Program-made: the position numbers and the translations under genes
Notes under the pieces: model-generated
The model's database searches: none
The model's input: only the letters and a program-made list of their open reading frames with translations
What the model was told of the DNA's origin: nothing
In this document: positions 8,386-18,118 of the stretch, piece after piece
Layout of the letters: every line of letters begins with the position of its first letter
Position numbering within the stretch: position 1 is the first letter of the stretch
Assembly (NCBI RefSeq): GCF_016587355.1
Contig: NZ_BNJF01000002.1
Coordinates: forward strand, 62,001 to 126,000
Length of the DNA: 64,000 nucleotides
Source: Ktedonospora formicarum
GTDB lineage: Bacteria > Chloroflexota > Ktedonobacteria > Ktedonobacterales > Ktedonobacteraceae
Reading direction: 5' to 3'

Positions 8386-8991
8386 TTACAATTTCTGGCC
8401 CGTCGTTGTGGCGATCAGGCGATTGAAGAAGTTTGCGACGGTGATCATTCTGATGAATGCCGCCAGCCCCTTCTCATCGTAGTGTCATAAGGCTTCCTCC
8501 TGGATCTCATCGGAAACTATATCGACGCGGTTGGCAAGACTTATAGCAGCTTCAGCGAGCGCGACGCACATACTCTCACCCGCAACGTGTGGGCGCAAAA
8601 ACTCTTTGAATTGAAAGAAGCCAATATTACCCTCAAAGATTTCGACCTTTTTCAACCCGTAATTCTGTGCAGCCTTCTGGCGTATGCGCTCAAATTCCTC
8701 TGGAGTATACGCTTCGTTGCCGTCAACATAGATTGAAACTCCATCGGCCTAGCAGTAAAGACGGAGGTACTTATAGTGACTTACCGCCTGCAGGTGCGAA
8801 GCCAACGTCAGTGCCAGAAAGCTCCCATCATCTATATCATCATAGGTACCTCTGTAGAGCCGCTGATGGAGAGCGCTTACCATCTCCTGAGCCTTCTCAG
8901 GGAACACATATTTTTCGCCAAGTTGTTGAATCAGTGCTCCAATGACCTCACAAGGCGAGAAGAGAAGATGGGCAGTTTCAGTGCTCTGCAT
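8386..8991 (-). pseudogene. Chimera: S41 peptidase N-terminus joined to a CMD C-terminus, two stops
   Basis: From ATG 8991 (AAAGGAG 9 bases upstream) the frame reads ALIQQLGEKYVFPEKAQEM, then DGSFLALTLASHLQAVS and, after a TAG at 8749-8751, DGNEAYTPEEFERIRQKAA and VEIFEGNIGFFQFKEFLRP. That is the N-terminal helical and early PDZ-like part of S41 peptidases. It then changes to VALAEAAISLANRVDIVSDEIQEEAL, a TGA at 8485-8487, HYDEKGLAAFIRM and NFFNRLIATTTGQ, the C-terminal half of a CMD/AhpD protein, ending at 8386. Same frame throughout. Neither domain is complete and the S41 catalytic Ser is absent. Confidence 0.7.
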
Positions 8992-9121
8992 CGATATTCT
9001 CCTTTGAGTGTGCGTATTCTTTGCGCTTCCGATGAAAACGCTTGCTTTCTTTCACAGCATACGGTAGAGTGAGTCACAAGACAACTTTTTAACTAATGAG
9101 CTAATCAGAAAGCAAAGCACT

Positions 9122-10249
9122 ATGACACTCACCATCCATCTTGGTTCATTGCAGACAGAGCAACTGGCCTTTCGATACTCACCCGTACACGAAGCCGTCC
9201 ATAGCTTACGAGTTCTCGCCCGAAGCTCGCAACATCCGCTCCACTTGCCCTGGGTCCGAAATATCCGCCAACAGATGCCCCCAGCTTTAAAGGCGGAAGT
9301 ATCTGCCTTTGGCATTCATTTTGTATCGATGATTCCTGATATCTTCCCTGATATTTTCTTGGATTCTTCTGAACGGGCCATCGATTGCCCAACCTTTGAT
9401 GAGGAATTCCGTGCAATGCAAGCGCTTTCCCCTCACACCTATGCTGAGCGAGTGACAAATCAATTGATTATGGAAAGTGAGGGAGTTTTTTCATTTGAGC
9501 AGGTATATCAATCGCGTGAGATACAGCAACACATCCTTGCACGCACAGCGGAGCTTTACCCGGCTTCGCTTCAGATGGTTGAGGAATTATGGACGCACCC
9601 GGGGCAGAGCCACCAACGATTTCTCCATTTTTTCTCCTGGTACTGGGAGGTTTGCCTCGCGCCACAATGGCCTCAACTAGAAGAGTTGCTCTTGCAAGAC
9701 ATCCACCAACGAGGCCAACTTCTTTTTGAGCACGGTGTTCTCGAAGTGCTTGACTCACTTGCACCACAACTCCATGGGTATCGGCAAGAAGAGACCATCA
9801 CCATGCACTATCCTTCACAAAACCAGAGGGAGTTACGAGCGAATCATCTTCTTGTTCTGGTCCCATCCTCCTATGTGTGGCCACGCCTGTTATTCATGGG
9901 TGAGAAAGACGAGCTCACTGCCATCGTCTACTCGATCAAGCGATTTCAGGAAGAAGGCAGTGCTCCCGTTCCACCTGAACGCCTCCTCAAGTTACTGCGT
10001 GCAGCGGGGGATATGACGCGCTTGCAAATCCTCCAGCTTCTGAGCCAGCAACCGCGTTCGACACGAGAGCTTGCTGGCATCCTGGGCTTGACCGAGGCAG
10101 GGATCTCAAAACAGGTAAAAATGCTACAAGATGCGGGCTTTTTAACATCTGAACGTTCAAGTTACTATGTGCTCTATCAAAGCGTTCGCGGTCCTCTTGC
10201 TGAAATCACACGTGGATTGGACAAGATGCTCCAACCTACTTCCCATTAA
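9122..10249 (+). CDS. ArsR-family transcriptional regulator with large N-terminal domain
   Basis: A 375-residue regulator. The C-terminal ~85 residues form a winged helix (RLLKLLRAAGDMTRLQILQLLSQ, then TRELAGILGLTEAGISKQVKMLQDAGFL and SSYYVLYQ), the ArsR/SmtB pattern. The ~280-residue N-terminal part resembles the DUF5937-type domain that often precedes such winged helices in Actinobacteria and Chloroflexi; it has no Cys/His metal site, so the ligand is probably not a metal. The ribosome site is weak (AAAGCAAAGC). The gene is divergent from the S41/CMD pseudogene and followed by a strong hairpin. Confidence 0.82.
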   Translation: MTLTIHLGSLQTEQLAFRYSPVHEAVHSLRVLARSSQHPLHLPWVRNIRQQMPPALKAEVSAFGIHFVSMIPDIFPDIFLDSSERAIDCPTFDEEFRAMQALSPHTYAERVTNQLIMESEGVFSFEQVYQSREIQQHILARTAELYPASLQMVEELWTHPGQSHQRFLHFFSWYWEVCLAPQWPQLEELLLQDIHQRGQLLFEHGVLEVLDSLAPQLHGYRQEETITMHYPSQNQRELRANHLLVLVPSSYVWPRLLFMGEKDELTAIVYSIKRFQEEGSAPVPPERLLKLLRAAGDMTRLQILQLLSQQPRSTRELAGILGLTEAGISKQVKMLQDAGFLTSERSSYYVLYQSVRGPLAEITRGLDKMLQPTSH

Positions 10250-10300
10250 GAGTGATAAGCATCCATTGTTCACTTATAAATGATGCAGGGAATGCTACCT

Positions 10301-10353
10301 ATACTTGAGGGCCTAAGAGATGAATGTATGCCATCTCTTAGGCCCTCAAGTAT
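10301..10353 (+). terminator. Perfect 22-bp hairpin after the ArsR gene
   Basis: Arms 10301-10322 and 10332-10353 are exact reverse complements with a 9-base loop. It lies 52 bases past the ArsR stop. The following sequence is TTCCCC, not a T-run, so it may work with another factor or in both directions. Confidence 0.65.
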
Positions 10354-10425
10354 TCCCCCCTCAGGAGATACGTTTCTCTGCTTGCTCACTCTCTTCTAAA
10401 CCTCGTTGCGCAACCCATGGGTATA

Positions 10426-10466
10426 AAGAAAGGGCTCCCTGTCAATTTGGCATGGAGCCCTTTCTT
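10426..10466 (-). terminator. Bidirectional terminator between convergent genes
   Basis: AAGAAAGGGCTCC (10426-10438) pairs with GGAGCCCTTTCTT (10454-10466). A-rich and T-rich ends flank the GC core, the usual form of an intrinsic terminator serving both the ArsR gene and the SRPBCC gene. Confidence 0.7.
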
Positions 10467-10505
10467 CAAGGCCAGTGATATATATTTGGGTTGGCAGATC
10501 CAATC

Positions 10506-10970
10506 TTAATCTAAACCTTTTCCCTGTGCGGGGTACCCTTTGCCTGTGGTGATGAGGTCGTACAGACTCTCGGTGATTAAAGAGCCCCAGGCGCCTGAAC
10601 AGTTATTGTAACATGCGAAGATAGGAACCAGACCAACATGCGTAAAGAGAAGTTCGGTTTTGTCTTCCTTCCTGATAATCTCAAAGATTATATTCGTGCC
10701 TGTCCACTCATCTTTCTCTTCGACGAAGTTCAGCTGGCTATCCAGGACGCGCCAGACAACCTTTTTCTCTGGCACCAACTCAGTGATCTTCTGCGTACTG
10801 TAGTGTATATCCTTGTAGCGGTATGTAAACTCCGCGCCGAGTGTATCAGTACTCCCGTTTATTTCTCCTGACCACCAGCCGCGAACATTGTTCACAGCTG
10901 CAAAGACTTCTGCGGGGGATTGGTCTACGAGAAAAGAAGTGGTGTAATATTGTTGATCAAGGGTATTCAT
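10506..10970 (-). CDS. SRPBCC (AHSA1-like) domain protein
   Basis: A 154-residue single-domain protein. Start MNTLDQQYY at 10970 has AAAAGGA 8 bases upstream. The order TTSFLVDQSPAEVFAAVNNVRGWWSGEI, LGAEFTYRYKD, ITELVPEKKVVWRV, WTGTNIIFEI and TELLFTHVGL is the START/SRPBCC helix-grip fold of the AHSA1 group; the WW pair is common. Such proteins bind hydrophobic ligands or are of unknown role. It ends in a region with a strong terminator and stands alone. Confidence 0.8.
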   Translation of the reverse strand: MNTLDQQYYTTSFLVDQSPAEVFAAVNNVRGWWSGEINGSTDTLGAEFTYRYKDIHYSTQKITELVPEKKVVWRVLDSQLNFVEEKDEWTGTNIIFEIIRKEDKTELLFTHVGLVPIFACYNNCSGAWGSLITESLYDLITTGKGYPAQGKGLD

Positions 10971-11111
10971 CGTTGTTTCCTTTTTACCTATTTTTCTTCG
11001 AGCAATGCTACTCATAAGGTGAACATATTTTCTATAGGGAGTATATCCTTGCATGTAGAAGTAATCTATGTCTGATCATCCCGGATTATTGTCTGATCGT
11101 CTCAAAATAAG

Positions 11112-11192
11112 ATCATCCGTGATGAACTGTTTCCAGAATTTACCCAGGTCTTCAAAGATCCGAACGGTCCCTCAGCCCTCGCTTTTGGTTGA
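11112..11192 (+). pseudogene. IS110-family transposase scrap
   Basis: A short open stretch reads RDELFPEFTQVFKDPNGPSAL, which matches the region of IS110-type transposases between the DEDD nuclease and the C-terminal serine domain as I remember it. Stops flank it on both sides. The rest of 11055-11450 shows no gene; a short stem with seven Ts near 11360 is the only other signal. Confidence 0.4.
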
Positions 11193-11450
11193 CATACTGC
11201 TAAAGCAAAAACCATATCTTTGGTAATTTACCAATATTGCTCGAAGAACTGTGATGGATTGATAAATCGACGAGCCCGTTGCCCTAAATCAATAACAGCC
11301 TCATAATAACCCTTTTCAAAACACGTGTGGATAACGCGCAATCAAGCCTGTATGCTGGCTTTTTTTGGGTCGTGAAATGGGAGACGTACAAATGTGGTAG
11401 GTGATGAAGACGCTCCTTCCCGTCTCCCCACAAGAGATACAAAACTTCAG

Positions 11451-13856
11451 CTACTCGCGGATACTACGCGCAGGCAGAGGACGGACCAATGGACTCATCA
11501 CAGGCAGACTCTTCTTGCCGCGTGGCAGGCGCTGGCGCACCAGATAATCTAGCGCATTTGCCAGATCCTGCTTTTCCAGGGTCACATCTTCCCCAAAGCG
11601 ATTGAAGAATGATAACTCAAAATTGGGTGTCTCACCAAGCGCTCCATGAGGGCATACCTCGACACAATCACCGCAAAAAATGCAACGGTCAAGTGCGAAG
11701 GAGTAGCGAGTGAGAGTACGTTCGGCCATCATCAGCGAGCCGGTCGGACAGACCTGGACACAGGCTCCACATGAGACACAATCTGTGTCGTGCAGGCTCA
11801 CATTAAAGGGCGTTGCCACGATGGTGTCAAAGCCCTTGCCAAACATGCCGTAGCAATCAGGACCAATTACATCATGACAGACACGTACACACTGTGTACA
11901 GTTGATGCACTTGTTGGGATCTCGCAGGATGAAGCTATGTGAGAGATCAGTATCATAGTCATGATAATCGGTTGGCTCCCCATCATGGAAGCGATTATCA
12001 GCCAGACCATGCTCGATGCTATAACGCTGCAAGTCGCACTGTCCCGCCGCCGGACAAGCACATTGAAGGCAGCGAGCAGCCTCGCGCACTGCTTGCTCTC
12101 GCAGATAACCCATCTCAATGATGCGGAAGTTGTGCTTGCGCTCCTCATAGGGCAACATAGGCATCTTGACTCTGGGTTCGACTGGTTTATAGGGCACAAT
12201 ATCGAAGAGGTCGGGCTTGCGCTCTTCCAGTTCCAGGCGGCGGGAAACCTCGTCCATATCCTCGCCCAACAAGAAGGAGTGAATCGAACGCGCTCCCAAC
12301 TTCCCTTGTGCGACGCATTGGATGATGGTACTGGCTCCTAACTGACAATCACCGCCAGCAAAAACGCCTGGACGATGCGTCATACAATTGAAGGGGTCGG
12401 TCTGGAGTGTCTTCCACTTGGTCCATTTCACGCCTGATTGCTCACCAAGTACAGTGGTATCGACTTTTTGACCAATAGCTGGGATCAGCGTATCGCATTG
12501 GATGACGAATGAGGAGTCAGGTATAGGCACAGGACGGCGGTGACCACTGACATCAGGCTCACCTGGACGGGTGCGCACGTATTCAACGCCAACGATTTTG
12601 CCATTTTCAGTCATGACCCGCTGCTGCATGACACCAGTGAGCAGACGTGCTCCCTCAGCCTGACCATCCTCAATCTCTTCTTGAGTCGCGTTCATATCTC
12701 TACGTGTACGGTAGTATGTGGTATGAACGTTCGCTCCGAGACGTAGGGCAGTGCGTGTGCAATCAAAGGTCGTGAAGCCACCGCCAATCACGATGACCTC
12801 GTTTCCCTCTTTGACGGGAATGGACTTCCCTTCAACCTTGTCAGAGAGAAATTCGATGGCGTTGACAACCCCTTGTGCATCTTCACCGGGAATACGCATC
12901 TGATTGCTGGTCCAGCAACCGAGAGCGAGATAGACAGCGTCGAAGCCTTGCACGAAGAGATCATCGATGGTGAAGTCTCTTCCCAGTTCGACATTACATT
13001 GTAGCTCAACTCCCAGGTCAAAGACCTGCTGCAATTCACGGTCCATCATATCCTTCTGCAAGCGATATTCGGGGATACCGTAACGCAGCATGCCGCCAGG
13101 CTGGGGTTGCTTGTCAAAGACCCTGACGGTGTGACCCCGCAGTGCAAGGTAGTAGGCACAGGAGAGACCAGCAGGACCCGCGCCGATGATAGCAACCCGT
13201 TTTCCGGTCTTCGGGTCCCTCTCGTAGGGAACGGGGGCGTCGAGCAGGCACGTTTCGGCGGCATAGCCATGCATACGACAGATTGAGATCTCCTCATCGA
13301 CCAGCTTGCGGCGACAACTGTCCTGACAGGGAGCAGGACAGGTCAAGCCAAGGATATAGGGGAAAGGGAGGACTTCTTTGACCAGACGTGCCGCCTCTTT
13401 CATTGATCCCTGCGCAATCAACTCCAGATAGCCAGGAATATCAATATGTGTTGGGCATTCAACCTGGCAGGGAGGCTGACAGTAAGCATTATGATCGGAG
13501 AGCAGCATCTCCAGATTGGTACGGCGAAGATGAAAGAGTTCATCCGAAGTGGTGGTAATCACCATGCCAGGCCGCACCGCAGTGTTACACGATGGGAGGG
13601 GGCGCCTCTCGCCTTCAATGTGTACCAAACACATACGACAGGCGGAGGTTGGCTCGAGTTTTTCATCATTGCAGAGGTTAGGAATATCCTGAATATCGTT
13701 GTCGAGAGCAGCGCTGAGAATAGTTTGACCTGCGTATGTCTGAATGATTTGACCATCAATAGTGATGCTGAAGGACGGATGCCCAAACTCATTGCGCTTG
13801 AAAGATGTCTGGGAGGCTGTGCCTGTGATCCGTGGATAATCAACGAGATGCGACAT
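11451..13856 (-). CDS. FeS-flavoprotein: 2Fe-2S + GltD-like FAD/NAD(P) + 4Fe-4S domains
   Basis: 801 residues, soluble. Residues 28-105 are a NuoG/HydC-type 2Fe-2S ferredoxin with C62, C73, C76 and C90. A GltD-type cysteine-rich linker follows (HNAYCQPPCQVECP, LGLTCPAPCQDSC), then the FAD site VAIIGAGPAGLSCAYYLA and the NAD(P) site EVIVIGGGFTTFDC. The C-terminus carries CINCTQCVRVCH, CVSCGACVQVCP and CIFCGDCVEVCP, up to three cubane clusters. The arrangement resembles NADPH-dependent glutamate synthase small subunit-like and formate-dehydrogenase-associated proteins that pass electrons between NAD(P)H and a partner. No partner gene is adjacent. AGGA lies 7 bases before ATG 13856. Confidence 0.85.
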   Translation of the reverse strand: MSHLVDYPRITGTASQTSFKRNEFGHPSFSITIDGQIIQTYAGQTILSAALDNDIQDIPNLCNDEKLEPTSACRMCLVHIEGERRPLPSCNTAVRPGMVITTTSDELFHLRRTNLEMLLSDHNAYCQPPCQVECPTHIDIPGYLELIAQGSMKEAARLVKEVLPFPYILGLTCPAPCQDSCRRKLVDEEISICRMHGYAAETCLLDAPVPYERDPKTGKRVAIIGAGPAGLSCAYYLALRGHTVRVFDKQPQPGGMLRYGIPEYRLQKDMMDRELQQVFDLGVELQCNVELGRDFTIDDLFVQGFDAVYLALGCWTSNQMRIPGEDAQGVVNAIEFLSDKVEGKSIPVKEGNEVIVIGGGFTTFDCTRTALRLGANVHTTYYRTRRDMNATQEEIEDGQAEGARLLTGVMQQRVMTENGKIVGVEYVRTRPGEPDVSGHRRPVPIPDSSFVIQCDTLIPAIGQKVDTTVLGEQSGVKWTKWKTLQTDPFNCMTHRPGVFAGGDCQLGASTIIQCVAQGKLGARSIHSFLLGEDMDEVSRRLELEERKPDLFDIVPYKPVEPRVKMPMLPYEERKHNFRIIEMGYLREQAVREAARCLQCACPAAGQCDLQRYSIEHGLADNRFHDGEPTDYHDYDTDLSHSFILRDPNKCINCTQCVRVCHDVIGPDCYGMFGKGFDTIVATPFNVSLHDTDCVSCGACVQVCPTGSLMMAERTLTRYSFALDRCIFCGDCVEVCPHGALGETPNFELSFFNRFGEDVTLEKQDLANALDYLVRQRLPRGKKSLPVMSPLVRPLPARSIRE

Positions 13857-14097
13857 AGTTTTTTCCTAGCTGGATGGGCTCTATTACAGAACGCTTAAAT
13901 TCCGTTTTGACTCTCTCATCACTATAGCCCTCTCCTCACCTGAAGAACACAACAGCATATATCAGTTTTGCTATCAGTTTTGAGCGATATTAACACTTCG
14001 CCCGAAATACATGTTGAATTTGCCTCAAATTTCACACATCGATTTCAATCAAAATATGGAAGGGCTTTATTATCTAAAGGTGAAGTGAGAGGTGTCG

Positions 14098-16893
14098 CTA
14101 TGAATGATGGAGTTTGTTGAAGAGTTCGCGGCTTGCGAGGACCTCGATGTGATCGGAAGGCCATACTCGTTCCCGAATAGAGAGTGCGCGCTGGACAATC
14201 TGCTGTGCCTGCTCGCATTGTCCTTGCTCTCCGTAGAATGCTGCCAGACTATGCAGAGTATTGGCAAGCGCTGGATGGGCCTCTCCCAGGATTGACTCTT
14301 GAATGCGAAGTGCCTGGTGTAGAAGCTCCTCGGCCCGTTGATACTGTTTTTGGAGGCCGAATATTATGCCCAGCGCAGTCAGATTCTCGGCATATTGGGG
14401 GTGAGACTCTCCCAAGGCTCGGCGGTAAATTTCGCTAGCCTGTTGATGAGCTTCTAGTGCTCGCGCATATTCGCCTTGCAGACCATAGATGGTACCAAGC
14501 ATACTCAGCGTTGTGGCAACCTCTGGATGACCTGCACCAAGCGCCTTGCGAAAGACCGTACAGGCCTGGCGAAATATCTCCTCTGCTTCGCCGTAGTTTC
14601 CCTTTAAACGACAGATGACACCCAGAGTACGCCAACTTTCGGCGGTCTCAGGATGGATGGAGCCTAAGATCTGCTGACAGATGGCTTTAGCCTGCTTGAG
14701 AAGTGTTTCGGCCTGCGTATAGTGCCCCTGTAGTCCATAGACAAGACCTAGACCACGTAGGGCAGGGACCGTATAGTATTCAAGCGACTCGCGGTCAGTA
14801 CTGATCGAGGCAATCGTCTCTTGATATAGCCTTGCAGCCTGCTTAATTTTCCCTTCCACCTTGTACATGGTTGCGAGGCTGCTCAGGCTCTCAATGGTGT
14901 GGGGATGGGTATCGCCCAGGTGCTCACGGCAAATTGCGACTGAACGTAAAAGCATAGTCTCTGCACGCTGGAAAAGCCCCTTTTGATAATAGAGATTGGC
15001 GAAAAGATTGAGCAGCGGGACTAATTGAGGATGGTTTGATCCCAAATGGTGTTGCTGCCGTTCCAGAGCATGGTCAAGGAAACATCCTGCATGGGTGAAA
15101 TCTCCTCGTTGGAGCGCGAGGCGTCCCATATTGATGAGAGTATCACTCAGCGTTGGATGCATGGAATGTGGGAGCCGTTCAAGGAGTTTGAGACTCTTAT
15201 AATATGCCTGTTCAGCCTGCTGGTAAGCACCTCTCGCTTCATAGATGAGTCCAAGGCAATTATACAGAGAAGCCTTGCTCTCTTGCCTGTATTGAATAGT
15301 TGGGAGCTGTTGGGAGAGCGCGAATGCCTTCTGCACAAAGCGCTCAGCCTCAACATAGTGTCCACGTAACGTCAGATAGTAAGCAGCCTTCGAGAAAAGT
15401 TTTCCTGCTTCTGGAAAAGCGAGGCGTTGTTGTTCGAGATAACGTAAGCTAAAGAGCACTTGTGGCAGAAGTTGTTCATTCTGGCGTAAGCTATCGATAC
15501 CCGGCACCTCTACAAAGACACGATTAAGGCCACGGACGATACGCTGAGACCAGAGGCGGCATTCTTCATCGTCCAGTGCATCACGTAGCATCTCCTGTAC
15601 CAGTGTATGCATGACCAGACTGTGTGTGGCTGCGCGTCTCTGGAGCAGAGAGAGGGCTCGTAGATGAGCAATGGCATCATCAAATACCAGTGGATCATCA
15701 AGCAAGTGAGTAAGCGTTTCACCTAGTTCAGGCGCAAGTACCGTTAAAAGATCCTCGGTAATATGTTCGTGATCGAGAAAGGCACAACAGCGTAAGAGTT
15801 CCACCGCTGCCGGGTTTTGTTGTACAAGGCGCTCCATACAGAGCGAGATGGTACCAGCGATAGAATCTGGATGCTCCATATGGTTGCTTCCACGTCGATT
15901 GAGCAGGGCTTTCCGATGGCGTTGATAACGTTCCAGATAATCTGCCAGGCTGCACCCAGTCTCCTCTATATAAGCCCCTGCCTGATCAAGGGCAAGGGGG
16001 AGACCACCTAACAACTGGCTAATGCTTCGAGCCTCGTTGACGCTCTGTGGTGAGAGGTTGTTCAGGTTTGCAGGAGGCAAAAGGTACTTGGCGCGTCGAA
16101 GGAGGAGCAGCGTACTTTCCTCCTCAGTCATCGGTGTCAGGTTCATGTGTTGTGCAAGCGTTCCGCTGGCCTGAGCACGTGTGGTAAGCAGCACGCTTCC
16201 TGTAAGCACAGCAGGCAGGAGAGGCTCTACAATTGAGGTTTCCTCAACATTGTCAAGGATAAGGAGCCAGTGCTCATGTTCTTCGAGCCAGTCATGTATC
16301 CTGTCTCTCACAGCGTCTCCCACAGCATCATCTGGCAGAGAGATACCCAGGCGGTTGGCAAAGGTGAGACAACTTCTCGCGAGTACAAGAGATGTCTCCG
16401 CCTGGAGCCATAGGATGGTCTGGTAATCGCTGTGATAGCGGTACGCGTATTCGAGGGCAGTCTGTGTTTTACCAATGCCGCCTAGTCCGCAGAGGGCATA
16501 CACCTGAATGGGGAGAGCATGGATACGGGTATGGATGGAGGTGAGAAGCTTTTCGCGACCAGTAAAGAAGGGATTGCGTCGGTAGGGAAGGTGACGAAGC
16601 TGCCTGGGAGGCTGAGGATGATCAATCAAACCTGGCGTGATCGATGGTTCCCGCTTCTCGACAAGAGGTGTTGTTTCTTCGGGAAGGAGTCCCAATTCAG
16701 TAGCACTTTTGCCATAGAGGGCGCAGAGCTGAAGCCGAAAGAAAGGGCTGGGTGCAGTCACGCCGCGTTCCCAGCGATTAATGGTGACAACTGTGACATT
16801 GACGCGGTCCGCGAGTTCCTGCTGTGACCAACCGTGACGCAAACGTTCAGCCCGTAGAAGCAGATTAGCACCTGATGGCGCGTTTTTCTTCAT
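14098..16893 (-). CDS. STAND regulator: XRE helix-turn-helix, NB-ARC ATPase, TPR repeats
   Basis: 931 residues. Residues 12-68 are an XRE helix-turn-helix (LRHGWSQQELADRVNVTVVTINRWERG). The NB-ARC ATPase follows, with P-loop GLGGIGKT (136-143), Walker B WLLILDN and the GLPLALDQAG motif. From ~510 to the end there are about nine tetratricopeptide repeats of ~42 residues (for example TLSMLGTIYGLQGEYARALE). This is the STAND signal-integrating architecture that is expanded in Ktedonobacteria: ATP-driven oligomerisation on ligand binding to the TPRs, with output through the DNA-binding domain. The ligand is unknown. Two operator-like palindromes lie upstream (17033-17092). Confidence 0.92.
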   Translation of the reverse strand: MKKNAPSGANLLLRAERLRHGWSQQELADRVNVTVVTINRWERGVTAPSPFFRLQLCALYGKSATELGLLPEETTPLVEKREPSITPGLIDHPQPPRQLRHLPYRRNPFFTGREKLLTSIHTRIHALPIQVYALCGLGGIGKTQTALEYAYRYHSDYQTILWLQAETSLVLARSCLTFANRLGISLPDDAVGDAVRDRIHDWLEEHEHWLLILDNVEETSIVEPLLPAVLTGSVLLTTRAQASGTLAQHMNLTPMTEEESTLLLLRRAKYLLPPANLNNLSPQSVNEARSISQLLGGLPLALDQAGAYIEETGCSLADYLERYQRHRKALLNRRGSNHMEHPDSIAGTISLCMERLVQQNPAAVELLRCCAFLDHEHITEDLLTVLAPELGETLTHLLDDPLVFDDAIAHLRALSLLQRRAATHSLVMHTLVQEMLRDALDDEECRLWSQRIVRGLNRVFVEVPGIDSLRQNEQLLPQVLFSLRYLEQQRLAFPEAGKLFSKAAYYLTLRGHYVEAERFVQKAFALSQQLPTIQYRQESKASLYNCLGLIYEARGAYQQAEQAYYKSLKLLERLPHSMHPTLSDTLINMGRLALQRGDFTHAGCFLDHALERQQHHLGSNHPQLVPLLNLFANLYYQKGLFQRAETMLLRSVAICREHLGDTHPHTIESLSSLATMYKVEGKIKQAARLYQETIASISTDRESLEYYTVPALRGLGLVYGLQGHYTQAETLLKQAKAICQQILGSIHPETAESWRTLGVICRLKGNYGEAEEIFRQACTVFRKALGAGHPEVATTLSMLGTIYGLQGEYARALEAHQQASEIYRRALGESHPQYAENLTALGIIFGLQKQYQRAEELLHQALRIQESILGEAHPALANTLHSLAAFYGEQGQCEQAQQIVQRALSIRERVWPSDHIEVLASRELFNKLHHS

Positions 16894-17032
16894 CGATGAC
16901 CAGTATCTCTTTCAGGCATATATACCCACTAGAGCAAATTTTTGCGCGTGCATATCCCTCCAGTGATATTACCATTGTGGATGACCACGAATGGATGCCT
17001 TTATCATATCGATTTTCTCTTGCCTTTGCAAG

Positions 17033-17092
17033 TAATCTGTATGCACACAGATTCGTCCTATATTTGAGGCGAATCTGTGTGCATACAGATTA
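17033..17092. promoter_or_regulatory. Paired near-palindromes forming a 23-bp inverted repeat
   Basis: AATCTGTATGCACACAGATT (17034-17053) and AATCTGTGTGCATACAGATT (17072-17091) are each near-palindromic and are exact reverse complements of one another, 38 bases apart. They lie between divergent genes, 140 bases before the STAND regulator, so they look like two operator sites rather than a terminator. Confidence 0.5.
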
Positions 17093-17420
17093 TCAATGAA
17101 GAATATCTTGATAGTACGTTGTCCAGTCTCCTTTATTGCTGTGGTACAGCTTCTATGGCCTTCCGAGAGCTATAAAAACTGTACCCAATTTACTTTACTG
17201 AGGGTTACACGGTCTTACAATTCTTTACATTTTTCCTCTTCCTCCATAAACTCGCTTCATCTACGCCCACTATTTGACCTGTTCGCGGCGTTGACATAGT
17301 ATCAATACAACGCATTAAATGAACGGCTTCAGGACGCTCAAGCGCTTCGTTCAGGGCATGTCCAGGCCGAAGCGCTTGTCTGATCACAAACATAGGCAAA
17401 GCAATGAAGGAGTGGGTATT

Positions 17421-17939
17421 ATGAGTGAACTTTCCTGGTTGGCGAGCCTGTTAAAGTCGCGCAATACTATCGATAGTAAGATTGCAACACTCATCGGGGG
17501 TCCAGCGCAGGTGGGCAATGTTGCCGAATATATTGCCGTGACCATCTTCAGGATTCAACCAGATAAGGATGGGAAGCGCAGAGGTTACGATGGGCGTTTC
17601 ACATATGGCTCCCTAGCCGGGCAAACTGTCGATGTTCAGTGGCGGCCCAGGCGAGATGGGCAACTTAACGTCAAGATTGACGCGGTTCCCGATTACTATC
17701 TGGTGTTCACTGGCCCTGAGCTTTTGCCGACCGTAGGAAATCCCTGGCTCATTGATGCGGTCTATCTCTTTCATGCCCATCAGCTTCTTAACGCGTTGCG
17801 TGAGCGCGGCGTTCACATCAGCAGTGGCACCAGTGTCACAGGTCCTCTATGGGAACGGGCAGAAATCTATCCTGTCGCGAAAAATCTTCAACTCCTACTC
17901 TCAGAGGAGGAACGACAATTGCTCGCTCTCTTCAAATAA
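17421..17939 (+). CDS. Hypothetical protein, possible nuclease-like fold
   Basis: 172 residues. The start MSELSWLASLL at 17421 follows GGAGTGGG by 8 bases; the frame is open further upstream without such a site. The protein is mixed alpha/beta with a conserved-looking core GNVAEYIAVTIF, RRGYDGRF, GQTVDVQWRP and LNVKIDAVPDYYLVF. The order E, then D, then V-x-K within two strands recalls PD-(D/E)xK nucleases of restriction type, but the spacing is not decisive. No methylase or partner is adjacent. Function unknown. Confidence 0.6.
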   Translation: MSELSWLASLLKSRNTIDSKIATLIGGPAQVGNVAEYIAVTIFRIQPDKDGKRRGYDGRFTYGSLAGQTVDVQWRPRRDGQLNVKIDAVPDYYLVFTGPELLPTVGNPWLIDAVYLFHAHQLLNALRERGVHISSGTSVTGPLWERAEIYPVAKNLQLLLSEEERQLLALFK

Positions 17940-18118
17940 AGCTGAATTACCTTGACAGGCTTCAATATTTCCCTTTATACTAGCATCCGTAATGGCTAAC
18001 AAATGTTTTTAGTGCTTACACTATTAAGGGTTGATCTAGATTGTTCCGCATTCGAGGCACGATGTCCGGATGTTCTACATCATACATGCCGGTTTTTAGC
18101 GCATAAAGGAGTATCAGG

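Noticed and set aside
17096..17299. 67-codon + strand frame after the inverted repeat
   Set aside because: No ribosome site, no family, and it lies in the divergent regulatory region.
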